A stretch of DNA of 64,000 nt from Akkermansiaceae bacterium. Lineage in GTDB: Bacteria > Verrucomicrobiota > Verrucomicrobiia > Verrucomicrobiales > Akkermansiaceae. The notes below the pieces were generated by a model. The model searched no databases and had not been told where the DNA came from. It worked only from the letters and a program-made list of their open reading frames with translations. The stretch is taken from assembly GCA_905182405.1 (NCBI GenBank), contig CAJJBQ010000001.1, positions 124,001 through 188,000 of the forward strand, read 5' to 3'. Made by a program: the position numbers and the translations under genes. Positions 1-7,557 of this stretch are shown piece by piece (position 1 is the first letter of the stretch; each line of letters starts with the position of its first letter).

Positions 1-252
1 CAAGCAGCTTTCTGTCAGGCGCATTTCGAAAAGACGCACGATATCCACCGAGGTAATTTCGCCTTTTTTAATCACCGGAACGGGCACCTCTTTCTTGACT
101 TCCACGGGCCTTCTCACGGCCGCGGTCTCTTCCTTGCCGACTACTTTGGGCACCGCCACTTTTTTTACTTCGATCGGATCTGGTGCCACCACAAGGTCAG
201 CGCAAGAGCCCAGTGCCACCGCACTCCCTAGAATCGCAAGTCGCGTCAACAT
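1..252 (-). CDS. Putative lipoprotein, N-terminal part, runs off the left edge
   Basis: Seen: an open frame from ATG at 252 down to base 1 with no stop, 84 codons visible. The N-terminus is a short signal peptide ending in a lipobox (ALGSC, Cys at residue 17), so the protein is probably lipid-anchored. What follows is rich in Val, Lys, Pro and Glu (for example VEVKKEVPVP-type stretches), which suggests an extended periplasmic linker before a domain that lies outside the window. No family is recognised. It is divergent from nadB, with about 140 bases between the two starts. Confidence 0.6.
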   Translation of the reverse strand, partial: MLTRLAILGSAVALGSCADLVVAPDPIEVKKVAVPKVVGKEETAAVRRPVEVKKEVPVPVIKKGEITSVDIVRLFEMRLTESCL

Positions 253-395
253 GAATTAATGTTACCCTCTTGTATCCTCGAAGCCAATCGCTTCTTTCTT
301 CCTAGTCCTCCCCAAGAGTGGCAAGCTCAGGACAACCCCAATCTTTAAAAGGCCATTGCCAACACGGCGGATCTTGCCACCCTCTTTTCTCGACC

Positions 396-2012
396 ATGTC
401 AGACTTCCTCGTCATTGGCTCCGGCATCGCCGGCCTCTCTTTTGCCATCAAAGCCGCCGAGCACGGCAGCGTCAGCATCATCACCAAAGGCAAGCTCCTC
501 GAATCCAACACCGCTTGGGCTCAAGGCGGCATCTCCGCCGTCCTACCCTCCGGACTTCGCGACCCCGGTGACACCTGCGAAAAGCATGTCGCAGACACCC
601 TCGATGCCGGCGGCGGACTTTGCCATGAGAACGCAGTCAAGGTCATCATCGAAGAAGCTGCCGAGACAATTAATGAACTCGTTGCATGGGGCACGGACTT
701 CGACGATGACGAAGATGACCCCAAGCGCTTCTCCCTCTGCAAGGAAGGCGGACATTCCGAACGCCGTATCCTCCATTCAAAAGATACCACCGGCCGCGAG
801 ATCGCGACCTCACTTGTCGAGACCGCGAGGAAGACCAAAAACATCACCATTTTAGAAGATCACTACGCCATCGATCTCATCACGACGGGCAAGCTCGGCG
901 CGATCACCGATGACCGCATTCTCGGCGCCTATGTTCTCGATATCAAAAAGAACAAAGTCGGCGTGATCGAGTCGCCCCGTGTCATTCTCGCCACCGGGGG
1001 CTGCGGAAAAACTTACCTCTACACCACCAACCCCGACTCCTCGACGGGCGACGGCCTCGCAATGTCCTGGCGCGCCGGAGCCTCCATCGCCAACATGGAG
1101 TTCATTCAATTCCACCCCACCTGTTTCTACAACCCCGCCGCCACCGGCCCCGAAGCCCGCTCTTTTCTCGTCTCGGAAGCCGTCCGCGGCGAAGGCGCGG
1201 TCCTCGTCAATGAGGATGGCCACCAATTCGTCAACGACCACGACCCACGCGGCTCGCTCGCCCCTCGTGACATCGTCGCCCGGGCCATCGATACCGAAAT
1301 CAAGCGCACCGGCGCGCCCTGTGTCTTCCTTGACGTCTCCCCTCTTGGCGACGAGTTCACCGAGCGCTTCCCTTTCATCCACGAAACCCTCCTCGGCTTC
1401 GGGCACAACGCGCTCGAGAAGCCCATCCCCGTGGTCCCCGCCGCGCATTATCAATGCGGAGGCGTCGTCACCGACCTCGATGGACGCACCAGCATCCGCG
1501 GACTTTTCGCTATCGGCGAGGTCGCCTGCACCGGTCTCCATGGTGCCAACCGTCTCGCCTCCAACAGCCTTCTTGAAGCAAACGTCATGGCCCGCCGCGC
1601 CCTTGCGCACATCCTCCTCCGCTTCCCGCCCGGCAGGCCCATCCCCGATGCTCCCGAGATTCCCAAATGGGAAAGTGGGAACGCCGCGCCGCCCGACGAA
1701 CTCGTTAACATCTACCACGCCTGGGACGAACTCCGCCGCACCATGCAGGACTACGTTTCGATCGTTCGCACTGACAACCGACTGCGCCGCGCCGCCAACC
1801 GCATGCAAAATCTCCGTCGCGAAGTACGCGACTTTTATTGGGGCCACACCGTGACGCCCGACATCCTCGAACTCCGCAACCTCGTCGCTACCGCGAGCCT
1901 CATCATCGACTCCGCCGTCCTCCGAAAAGAATCCCGCGGCTCGCACCACACCCTCGATTATCCAGTAAAAGAGGAGCGCTTCGAGAAGGACACCGTGATG
2001 AGGAGATTCTAA
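396..2012 (+). CDS. nadB: L-aspartate oxidase (NadB)
   Basis: Oxidises L-aspartate to iminoaspartate with FAD, the first step of de novo NAD synthesis, in the cytoplasm together with NadA. Seen: an N-terminal dinucleotide fold VIGSGIAGLSFA, the NTAWAQGGISAV segment typical of aspartate oxidases, HSERRILHSKDTTGREI, the central ATGGCGKTYLYTT and FIQFHPT motifs of the succinate dehydrogenase/fumarate reductase flavoprotein superfamily, and a C-terminal GEVACTGLHGANRLASNSLLE. The helical C-terminal domain is present, and 538 residues is normal for NadB. The frame is open back to 318, but ATG at 396 puts the FAD motif right at the N-terminus as in other NadBs. No nadA or nadC is adjacent. A poly-T hairpin follows the stop. 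Confidence 0.95.
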   Translation: MSDFLVIGSGIAGLSFAIKAAEHGSVSIITKGKLLESNTAWAQGGISAVLPSGLRDPGDTCEKHVADTLDAGGGLCHENAVKVIIEEAAETINELVAWGTDFDDDEDDPKRFSLCKEGGHSERRILHSKDTTGREIATSLVETARKTKNITILEDHYAIDLITTGKLGAITDDRILGAYVLDIKKNKVGVIESPRVILATGGCGKTYLYTTNPDSSTGDGLAMSWRAGASIANMEFIQFHPTCFYNPAATGPEARSFLVSEAVRGEGAVLVNEDGHQFVNDHDPRGSLAPRDIVARAIDTEIKRTGAPCVFLDVSPLGDEFTERFPFIHETLLGFGHNALEKPIPVVPAAHYQCGGVVTDLDGRTSIRGLFAIGEVACTGLHGANRLASNSLLEANVMARRALAHILLRFPPGRPIPDAPEIPKWESGNAAPPDELVNIYHAWDELRRTMQDYVSIVRTDNRLRRAANRMQNLRREVRDFYWGHTVTPDILELRNLVATASLIIDSAVLRKESRGSHHTLDYPVKEERFEKDTVMRRF

Positions 2013-2031
2013 ACTGCCCTTCGGCTATCCG

Positions 2032-2388
2032 TTAAAAAAAAATCCCCAATCCAAACTGAACAGGGATTTTTTTACTCCGAATCTTGAGCAAGCTGAAGTC
2101 TTCGAGGCGTGAAAGCGCTTCATCATCCCGCGAACTCTCACGCAAGTTCTTGCGACAGTGCTCACGCCATTTGTTCCGAATGATACCGCGCAGCCACGAG
2201 GAAAAATCGCGGGTGACATCGAAGCGGGACCAGTTTTGCCAGGCGGAAAAAAAGGCGTCCTCCGTGAGGTCGCGGGCCGTGTGCTCTTTCCCGGCTGGGG
2301 TGCGAGCATATAGAAGCGCCATCCGATGGTGCTCGGAGGCAAGCGCCGAGAAGGTCTGACGGGGGGAAGTATCTGATTCTGATGACAT
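2032..2388 (-). pseudogene. Truncated ECF-type sigma-70 factor (region 2 only)
   Basis: Seen: about 85 residues matching sigma-70 region 2, including DLTEDAFFSAWQNWSRFD and SSWLRGIIRNKWREHCRK, the helix that normally contacts the -10 element and core polymerase. The frame then meets the nadB terminator and ends, so region 4 (about 50-60 residues with the helix-turn-helix for the -35 element) is missing. The last 15 residues are translated terminator sequence. Full ECF factors are about 170-190 residues; this one is 118 from the ATG at 2388, chosen because the fold begins just after it. Most likely a broken gene. A region-2-only protein acting as a competitor is possible but unsupported. Confidence 0.6.
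2036..2073. terminator. Likely bidirectional terminator after nadB
   Basis: An 11-bp inverted repeat, AAAAAAATCCC and GGGATTTTTTT, flanks a 16-base loop, so a T-run ends the hairpin on either strand. Only three pairs are G-C, so it is a weak stem. It serves nadB, and the convergent truncated sigma-factor frame runs straight into it. Confidence 0.5.
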
Positions 2389-2488
2389 TGCGAGAGAGTT
2401 CACAGAGGGTATTGACCTCGAGATACCTAATTGTGACATCAATCTCGTATTTTTTCCGTCACCACTTTTTCAAGCTGCTCATCGGTAC

Positions 2489-2783
2489 TTAGGGAGCAGC
2501 CACAACGACGATCTTCAGAAAGCGCTTGGCTGCGGATAAATCAACGGGAATGGACACCCGTTCGTAGCCACTTGGAACCCCGCTTTGGTCGGACCAAGCC
2601 GATGCACTTACGGCGACCAAGGTCCAGTTTTTGAGATCGCTTGATTCTTCCACGGTCACCGCCGGAAGACCGGAAACCGCAGGCCAATTGAAATCATAGT
2701 GGCGTTACCCTCTTCGCTCTTCAGCGTAGTACCGCCATCTCTTAGGTCCATCACTGAACTCCAGTTTCCAAAGAGTGGAAGGA
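2489..2783 (-). pseudogene. Relic: C-terminal end of a secreted protein
   Basis: Seen: a frame ending in TAA at 2489 reads FNWPAVSGLPAVTVEESSD, LKNWTLVAVSASAWSDQS and AAKRFLKIVVVAAP. This is the kind of short C-terminal module (SSDLKNW ... KRFLKI) found at the ends of secreted Verrucomicrobial proteins; the intact neighbour at 2784-5657 ends in a comparable STDLFSWEPW ... ARFFRLNI. A stop and a frameshift near 2705 separate it from upstream coding-looking sequence (GNWSSVMDLRDGGTTLKSEE) in another frame. It has no start. It lies directly behind the stop of the 957-residue enzyme, as if that gene had been placed over an older one. Confidence 0.55.
2582..2630. repeat. 49-bp direct repeat, copy 1
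   Basis: The segment beginning GCTTTGGTCGGACCAAGCCG recurs at 5764-5812 with about six mismatches in 49 bases, in the same orientation. On the minus strand both copies encode SWTLVAASASARSDQS-like peptide. The two copies bracket the complete gene at 2784-5657. Confidence 0.7.
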
Positions 2784-5657
2784 TTAATCTTCTGAGATAT
2801 TGAGACGAAAGAAACGCGCCTTATCTAGTAGAGTATCCTCCCAATCAGTATGTTCTGAGGGGCCAAACGGCATACCAGTATTATTTGGAATATTCCAAGG
2901 TTCCCAAGAAAATAAGTCTGTTGAAGTTTCCACAAATATCCTTCTCTGAGGAAAATTAGGTCGTTTTATTGTGGCTAAATTTCCTAGGAGAGAAAAATTG
3001 AATTCGTAATAATCAAAATTCAAGGACGGATCTGTTTTTGTCAGAAATTCATAGTAATTATTACCGCCATCCGCATCAAAGTCGAATTCAGGTTCCCCCT
3101 CAGGAGAGGTGCTGTTCCCAAAATGGGTGATCCGCCATTCGTTGTAGGTTTGGTGATTGGGGAGCTCTTCTTCGATCCAGTCTCTGATGAGCTGAACACC
3201 TGCTTGGTCGACAACAGACGAGCCAAATGGAGGCATGCGAGAGTAGCCGTTGCCCTCTGAGGCACGATTAAAAATAGTGGATCTGATGGCTTGCCCAGGA
3301 ACAAGTAATCGGTCGTCGGCATGGTGCGATTCACGAGTGGGTGCTCCGTTTACCATACCAGTGGCAAAGAGCTGAAGATGCGCCCGGGTGTCAAAATCGA
3401 CGGGGGTATTGCCGTCGGATTGGTGACAGAAGCTGCAGTTAACATCAAGGTAGGAGCGGGCACGCACTCCAAGCGTATAGTCGGTCTCGTTGGCATGAGT
3501 ATGACGTGGCATAGTAGAAGGGTTTGCCAGTAAGTCCGTGAGATAACCTTTGGTATTGAGTAGATCGATATAATTTCCTGTGCTTCCTCCAAGTTGACCA
3601 TGGCGATTGAGTTGCCGGGTGTTGAAAGATAGAGAGGAACCTGCCTGGGTGTTGTGGCAACTCATACATTGGGCGCGTGACGGAATTTGCCAATGTTGAG
3701 TGCTCTGAAATCCATCTTCTGTGATATCGAGATCAAATTCGACACCTTCATCGCTCACCAGAAAGGCTTCGGTTCCTTCTTCATTCCATCGGTATGAGAC
3801 TCCGTATGCGGAGTCGTCGGTTTTTACAAAGGCGCGTGTTTCGAGACGTTTGGAAGTGGAGGGGTCGCCCCTTGTCGTTTCAATATCAAAGTGTTTGATC
3901 CAGACCATCCCGGATGGAAAAGTCCATGGAGCATCTTTATTGAAACCAACAGTATCCACTCCATTGGGAATAGAGAACCACCGTTGTTTGTCAGCATGAT
4001 CCGACCAAAAAGGGAGGTTGACGTCATAGGGAATAATTCCTGGATTGGGTTCGAGGGTGGATAAGTCTGCAAAGAGCCCTGTTTGAGAGAGGGCCAGTGG
4101 CAATGTGTTAGTGGGTGTAGTCACTACTAACTTGCGGATAAGCCGGTCATGATAGTCAACTAGCAAGATGTCCTTGTTGGATGGATTGATTCCCATGGAA
4201 ACTATGCCGGCTTCGCCAGTCAGACGCTCCAGGCTGGAGGCCCCGATATCGAGGTCAATTGCCCAGATGTCACCAGTGACATAATCGCAAAAAAGATACT
4301 TACCGTATAGGTTAGAAATATGATCACCTCGATAAACGAACCCGCCTGTGACAGATTTTCTAGGGCTGTGAGGGTAGGCGAATGTTGGAGAAGTGAAGAC
4401 GCTGGTATTGCTGGGAGGAACAGATTTCGGGCCGCTAATGTCACCTTCGAAATACGGCCAACCATGGTTTTCTCCTTTGTTGACAATAGAGATTTCTTCT
4501 CGCGCATTTTGGCCAACATCTCCGACGATGAGGCGGCCCGTCTGTTGATCAAAAGTGAATCTCCATGGGTTTCTGAAGCCGATGGCAAAGAATTCCGTGC
4601 GCACGTCGACAGGAGTATTTGGCGGGGTGAAAAATGGATTATCCGAGGGGACAGAATAGTAAGCTTTGTTCAATTCATCTAATTTGATGGCAGGATGAGG
4701 ATTGGGTTCGACGTTTTTAAGTCGTTTTTCGACATCGATTCGCATGATTGACGACCAAAAATCTTGGTTGATCTTCTGGCCGTTATTATGGGCATCGTTG
4801 TCTCCGCCTTCGTCTCCCCAACTCATGTAAAGATAACCGTCCGATCCGAAATGAAGATCACCACCAGTATGGCTATTGGGCAATGCCGTCTGTTCGAGCT
4901 CGATAAAAACAGTCTCAGAAGTGGGATCGATAAAATTCGGAGATGTCTCAGACATTAAAAAACGGGAGAGCCTTTCATAAGTGAGATCATTGATCTTTAC
5001 CGTATAGGAGATAAAGAGCTGGCGGTTGGTGGAAAAATTGGGGTGGAAAGCTAAGGAAAGTAGTCCGCGCCCTCCAATATCTTGGAATGTTTCTTCCGGG
5101 CGGCTATTCACTAGTAGTTTGAGCTCGAGTGAATTGATCAATGGTGAAAAAGGATTACCGGCGTCTGGAATAAGAAGGATGCGTCCAATGAGCTGGGTAA
5201 CGAACAACCGTTTTGATTCGCCGGGAGGAAAGGTAATCGAGGTGGGGGACTGAATTCTAATATTTGGAAAGGCGATTTCAGCCGAGTATGAGTTGGCTGG
5301 TGGAGTTGGAGGGAAGGCGAGGGTGGTTGCTGGCAATCGTGAAGCATCACTGATCGTGAGGTTGACGGTCGCTGTTTCCAGCACATTGGATGAGTTTTCT
5401 ACTTGGTAGGAGAACTGATCAAGACCAGTGGTGGTCCCTGTATGTTCATAGTGGATCGCACCATTATGGATGGTAATACTTCCGTGAGTGGTATTGGTGG
5501 AAATGAGCAAGGTATTCGCCAAGATATCACCGTCATTACGGAGCACGGGAATGAGGATATTATCTCCGATCCCCAGCGTTACAGCATCATTCTCAGCGGC
5601 GCTAACTACGGAGATTACTGTTAGTAACAATACTAGAACTTGGAGACACTTGGGCAT
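2784..5657 (-). CDS. Secreted PQQ-type sugar dehydrogenase fused to a diheme cytochrome
   Basis: Predicted exported oxidoreductase of 957 residues. Domains seen in order: signal peptide (about 1-20); a cadherin/Ig-like tandem-95-type domain (about 22-105) with the VLRNDGD motif; a six-bladed glucose/sorbosone-dehydrogenase propeller (about 130-510) with SHTGGDLHFGSDGYLYMSWG, GFRNPWRFTFD and the NHGWPYFEG segment; then a cytochrome module with two CxxCH heme sites (CMSCH at 664, CSFCH at 741) and a candidate Met ligand in RMPPFG. The last 115 residues form a C-terminal module ending ARFFRLNISED. By family it should oxidise a sugar or alcohol, with electrons passing to the hemes. It is flanked by relics sharing a 49-bp repeat, which suggests recombination into this site. 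Substrate unknown. Confidence 0.8.
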   Translation of the reverse strand: MPKCLQVLVLLLTVISVVSAAENDAVTLGIGDNILIPVLRNDGDILANTLLISTNTTHGSITIHNGAIHYEHTGTTTGLDQFSYQVENSSNVLETATVNLTISDASRLPATTLAFPPTPPANSYSAEIAFPNIRIQSPTSITFPPGESKRLFVTQLIGRILLIPDAGNPFSPLINSLELKLLVNSRPEETFQDIGGRGLLSLAFHPNFSTNRQLFISYTVKINDLTYERLSRFLMSETSPNFIDPTSETVFIELEQTALPNSHTGGDLHFGSDGYLYMSWGDEGGDNDAHNNGQKINQDFWSSIMRIDVEKRLKNVEPNPHPAIKLDELNKAYYSVPSDNPFFTPPNTPVDVRTEFFAIGFRNPWRFTFDQQTGRLIVGDVGQNAREEISIVNKGENHGWPYFEGDISGPKSVPPSNTSVFTSPTFAYPHSPRKSVTGGFVYRGDHISNLYGKYLFCDYVTGDIWAIDLDIGASSLERLTGEAGIVSMGINPSNKDILLVDYHDRLIRKLVVTTPTNTLPLALSQTGLFADLSTLEPNPGIIPYDVNLPFWSDHADKQRWFSIPNGVDTVGFNKDAPWTFPSGMVWIKHFDIETTRGDPSTSKRLETRAFVKTDDSAYGVSYRWNEEGTEAFLVSDEGVEFDLDITEDGFQSTQHWQIPSRAQCMSCHNTQAGSSLSFNTRQLNRHGQLGGSTGNYIDLLNTKGYLTDLLANPSTMPRHTHANETDYTLGVRARSYLDVNCSFCHQSDGNTPVDFDTRAHLQLFATGMVNGAPTRESHHADDRLLVPGQAIRSTIFNRASEGNGYSRMPPFGSSVVDQAGVQLIRDWIEEELPNHQTYNEWRITHFGNSTSPEGEPEFDFDADGGNNYYEFLTKTDPSLNFDYYEFNFSLLGNLATIKRPNFPQRRIFVETSTDLFSWEPWNIPNNTGMPFGPSEHTDWEDTLLDKARFFRLNISED

Positions 5658-5759
5658 AACTAATTAATTGAGGCTCGTTGGAGCGGAGCAAGGGCTATTT
5701 TTGTTCTGTTGTCTGCCAGCACTACAGCAAACAACTTTCTATGCAACGGCATTTGATTG

Positions 5760-6320
5760 CTAGGCTTTGGTCGGAACGAGCTGATGCACTTGCGGCGACC
5801 AAGGTCCAGCTGTCCAGAACGTTCCATTGTAGCTGACAGTCGCACTCCCCGCAAGCTCTGCATAAGAAGCAAACCGTCCCGCTCGATTCATCGTCAGCGC
5901 GCCGGTATCGATATTTACAAAGGTCACTCCCACTGGAAGCACTGGATCGCTTTGGCCTTCCATCGCGATCACGCCCACACCAGACTTCACGATATGCCCT
6001 ATGCTCATTCGCACTCGAAAGAGTACTTCGCCATCGCCATTGGTAACGAGATCCTGACCCACGGCGGCGCCCACCTGAGTGACGATCCCTCGCTCACTCA
6101 CAGAAAGCATACGTCCACGGAACTATGGTGGGTATTCTCTTGGAAGCTGAAGAAGACAATTTCAGTCGGCGGAGCACTTGCCGATAGATCATGAATGGAA
6201 ATGATCTCCGTGCTTCTCGGAACCCCAAAGACTACGATGGGCACCAAAGTCACTCCAATTAGTAACTGTCATACTGACTCAGGTAAATTGAATTGCGCCA
6301 TGAACTCAAGCCACGAGTAT
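5760..6320 (-). pseudogene. Relic of a secreted tandem-repeat (NxxGxxxF-like) protein
   Basis: Seen: an open stretch (5760-6110) containing NGDGEVLFRVRM and NRAGRFASYAEL, which fit the NxxGxxxF repeats of a class of secreted anchor proteins in Verrucomicrobia and Planctomycetes (family call from memory). Upstream, 6110-6290 reads on in a second frame (GVTLVPIVVFGVPRSTEI), and the C-terminal end passes into a third frame (SWTLVAASASARSDQS) around 5810. At least two frameshifts and no credible start: a dead gene. Its 3' end shares a 49-bp repeat with the relic at 2489-2783. Confidence 0.5.
5764..5812. repeat. 49-bp direct repeat, copy 2
   Basis: Partner of 2582-2630, same orientation. The copies are about 3.2 kb apart and bracket an intact gene, a layout that homologous recombination between C-terminal modules could produce. 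Confidence 0.7.
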
Positions 6321-6370
6321 CTTGGCGCGTAATGGGCCTGGGGGCTTCCGCTTCATTTCGAATGATCAGG

Positions 6371-6408
6371 AAAAATGAAAAGGCCCGTCGCATCACGCAA
6401 CGGGCCCC
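6371..6408 (-). terminator. Rho-independent terminator of the candidate selenoprotein gene
   Basis: On the minus strand a 7-bp stem GGCCCGT/ACGGGCC with an 11-base loop is followed by TTTTCATTTTT. It begins about 30 bases after the TAA at 6437. A dedicated terminator at the far end of the long frame, and none behind either UGA, supports reading 6437-7000 as one gene. Confidence 0.75.
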
Positions 6409-6436
6409 TTCGTCTTAAATTTAGTAACCTACAGCC

Positions 6437-7000
6437 TTAAAGTGGCAGAGAGCTCATTTTTGAACTGTCCGAAACGTTAAACTTCGCACGCTTGAGAACT
6501 TTCTCAACGGCTGCCTGATCGTAATCACTTGCAGAACTGAGAAGAACCTCGATGCTACGTGCGCCTACGAAAGCAAAGCTGACACCATTAATTTTGGTAA
6601 GAGCGACACGCGCTCTTTCATTGGTGGTTGCTCATCCTCCTCCTTTTCCAACGAAACGATAGCCAACCTGTGGCTTATCGAATTCACCTTTGGTAACCTT
6701 TTCAAGCTTAAGACCGGCAGAACCAAAAGCCTTAAGGATCGATGCTTTCTTCAGGTCATCCTTATCAGAGCCAAGGATTACGATGGCGTTAGTTCCCGAA
6801 ACGAGGACTTTTTCCACACCTTCTATTTTCGACAAGGCCGCACGGGCCTTTTTAGCAGCACCTCACCCACCTCCGCTAAAGGAAATCGAGTGAGCCATCA
6901 TCTTTTCTGCCACTGCGGCTTCTTTAACATCAGCTGCGAAGGCAACCGAGCCAAGAGAGCCGAAGGCGCACATCATTCCGATTAGGACTGTTGTTCTCAT
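6437..7000 (-). CDS. Candidate two-Sec selenoprotein with tandem HMA-like repeats, exported
   Basis: Seen: a 188-codon frame from ATG at 7000 to TAA at 6437, broken only by TGA at codon 46 (6865-6863) and codon 123 (6634-6632). Residues 1-22 form a signal peptide ending SVAFA. Two repeats follow. Each has GGG-TGA, then an ARAALSKIEGV or ARVALTKINGV helix, a strand, and an alternating helix/strand pattern like the heavy-metal-associated (HMA/MerP) fold; the codons fall at the same place in both. HMA domains normally carry GMxCxxC here. The mature protein has no Cys, so Sec would be its only redox or metal ligand. Each TGA is followed by a SECIS-like hairpin. Function unknown: metal binding or redox is inferred from the fold. 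The alternative is a pseudogene with two coincidental stops. No sel genes are in the window. Confidence 0.75.
6599..6617 (-). promoter_or_regulatory. SECIS-like hairpin after UGA 2
   Basis: On the minus strand AAGAGCG-CGTGT-CGCTCTT: seven perfect pairs and a five-base loop nearly identical to the first (CGTGC). The loop starts 21 bases after the TGA at 6634-6632; the one-codon difference in spacing matches a one-residue difference between the two protein repeats. Stem sequences differ between copies while pairing is kept, which points to selection on structure. Confidence 0.65.
6834..6850 (-). promoter_or_regulatory. SECIS-like hairpin after UGA 1
   Basis: On the minus strand AAGGCC-CGTGC-GGCCTT: six perfect pairs and a five-base loop. 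The loop starts 18 bases after the TGA at 6865-6863. A small apical loop with G in its first two positions, roughly 16-37 bases after UGA, is what I recall as the bacterial SECIS consensus. The hairpin also codes for ARA, so coding constraint alone could contribute. Confidence 0.6.
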
Positions 7001-7012
7001 AACGGACGCAAG

Positions 7013-7153
7013 TTAAGGTGCTTTTATTGATCCGCAAGTGAAGTTTTTAAAAAAAATCGACGGCTTCTTCGTTTCCTCAGGAAGAGTGGGAAGATCCTGA
7101 CCCAAAAGAAGGAGGGCAATCAGCGGAAGCAGAAATGATCGAAAATGAAACAT
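7013..7153 (-). CDS. Possible 46-residue exported peptide upstream of the selenoprotein
   Basis: ATG at 7153 opens a frame beginning MFHFRSFLLPLIALLLLGQ, which looks like a signal peptide, followed by a short Pro/Lys-rich tail. It stops 12 bases before the start of the candidate selenoprotein on the same strand, so the two could be co-transcribed. No family is recognised; the tail crosses an A/T homopolymer and may be out of its original frame. Confidence 0.3.
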   Translation of the reverse strand: MFHFRSFLLPLIALLLLGQDLPTLPEETKKPSIFFKNFTCGSIKAP

Positions 7154-7512
7154 GCCTCGAACCATACGCACCGAGACGTACCATACGCACCGAGACGTTG
7201 TGGTCTCTCGACCGCGACGAAAGAGCCACACTTGTCGCCGTGCTTTGCAGGCTTGGAGGCTGCTTCTTCGAGCTCCTCTTCTTTCGAAATCCCAGAAATA
7301 TCGAGCTTGCATCGATAGTCCCCATCCTCTCAGCTAATTTGGCTCCCTTGCGGCTTCATATTCCGGGCAACTGGCGCGCTCTCACGGAGGACTCGTTTGG
7401 CTTTGTATATGATTCGGTCGCCGGAGCGGTGATCCCGAAAAGTAAGTTGTGTCGTTCCGGGATCCATCAGCGAAAATCCGCAAGCCGATGAAACGAGGAT
7501 AATCTTCGGAAT
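7117..7512 (-). pseudogene. Coding-looking frame with one in-frame TGA and a 19-bp tandem duplication
   Basis: Seen: a minus-strand frame open from 7512 to about 7117 except for TGA at 7332-7330. It reads IIYKAKRVLRESAPVARN before and SKEEELEEAASKPAKHGDK after the TGA, with a composition like a real soluble protein. The only ATG upstream of the TGA with a reasonable position is at 7467. A six-pair hairpin (TATCGA ... TCGATA, loop TGCAAGC) starts 12 bases after the TGA, the same offset as the first SECIS-like element nearby. A 19-bp tandem duplication at 7161-7198 shifts the frame near its end. Best read as a decayed gene; a second selenoprotein gene is a weaker possibility. Confidence 0.3.
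7161..7198. repeat. 19-bp perfect tandem duplication
   Basis: ACCATACGCACCGAGACGT occurs twice head to tail. Because 19 is not a multiple of three, it would shift any frame that crosses it. Confidence 0.9.
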
Positions 7513-7557
7513 TCATTTCTTTCTATAGATTTTTCTCCCAATTAGCTTAGTGAGACC

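Noticed and set aside
852..1949. Long minus-strand frame of 365 codons opposite nadB
   Set aside because: It is Gly/Asp/Glu-rich with no domain and is the complement of a strongly conserved gene in a GC-rich codon-biased region; the same applies to other long antisense frames such as 11480-12685 and 8305-8970.
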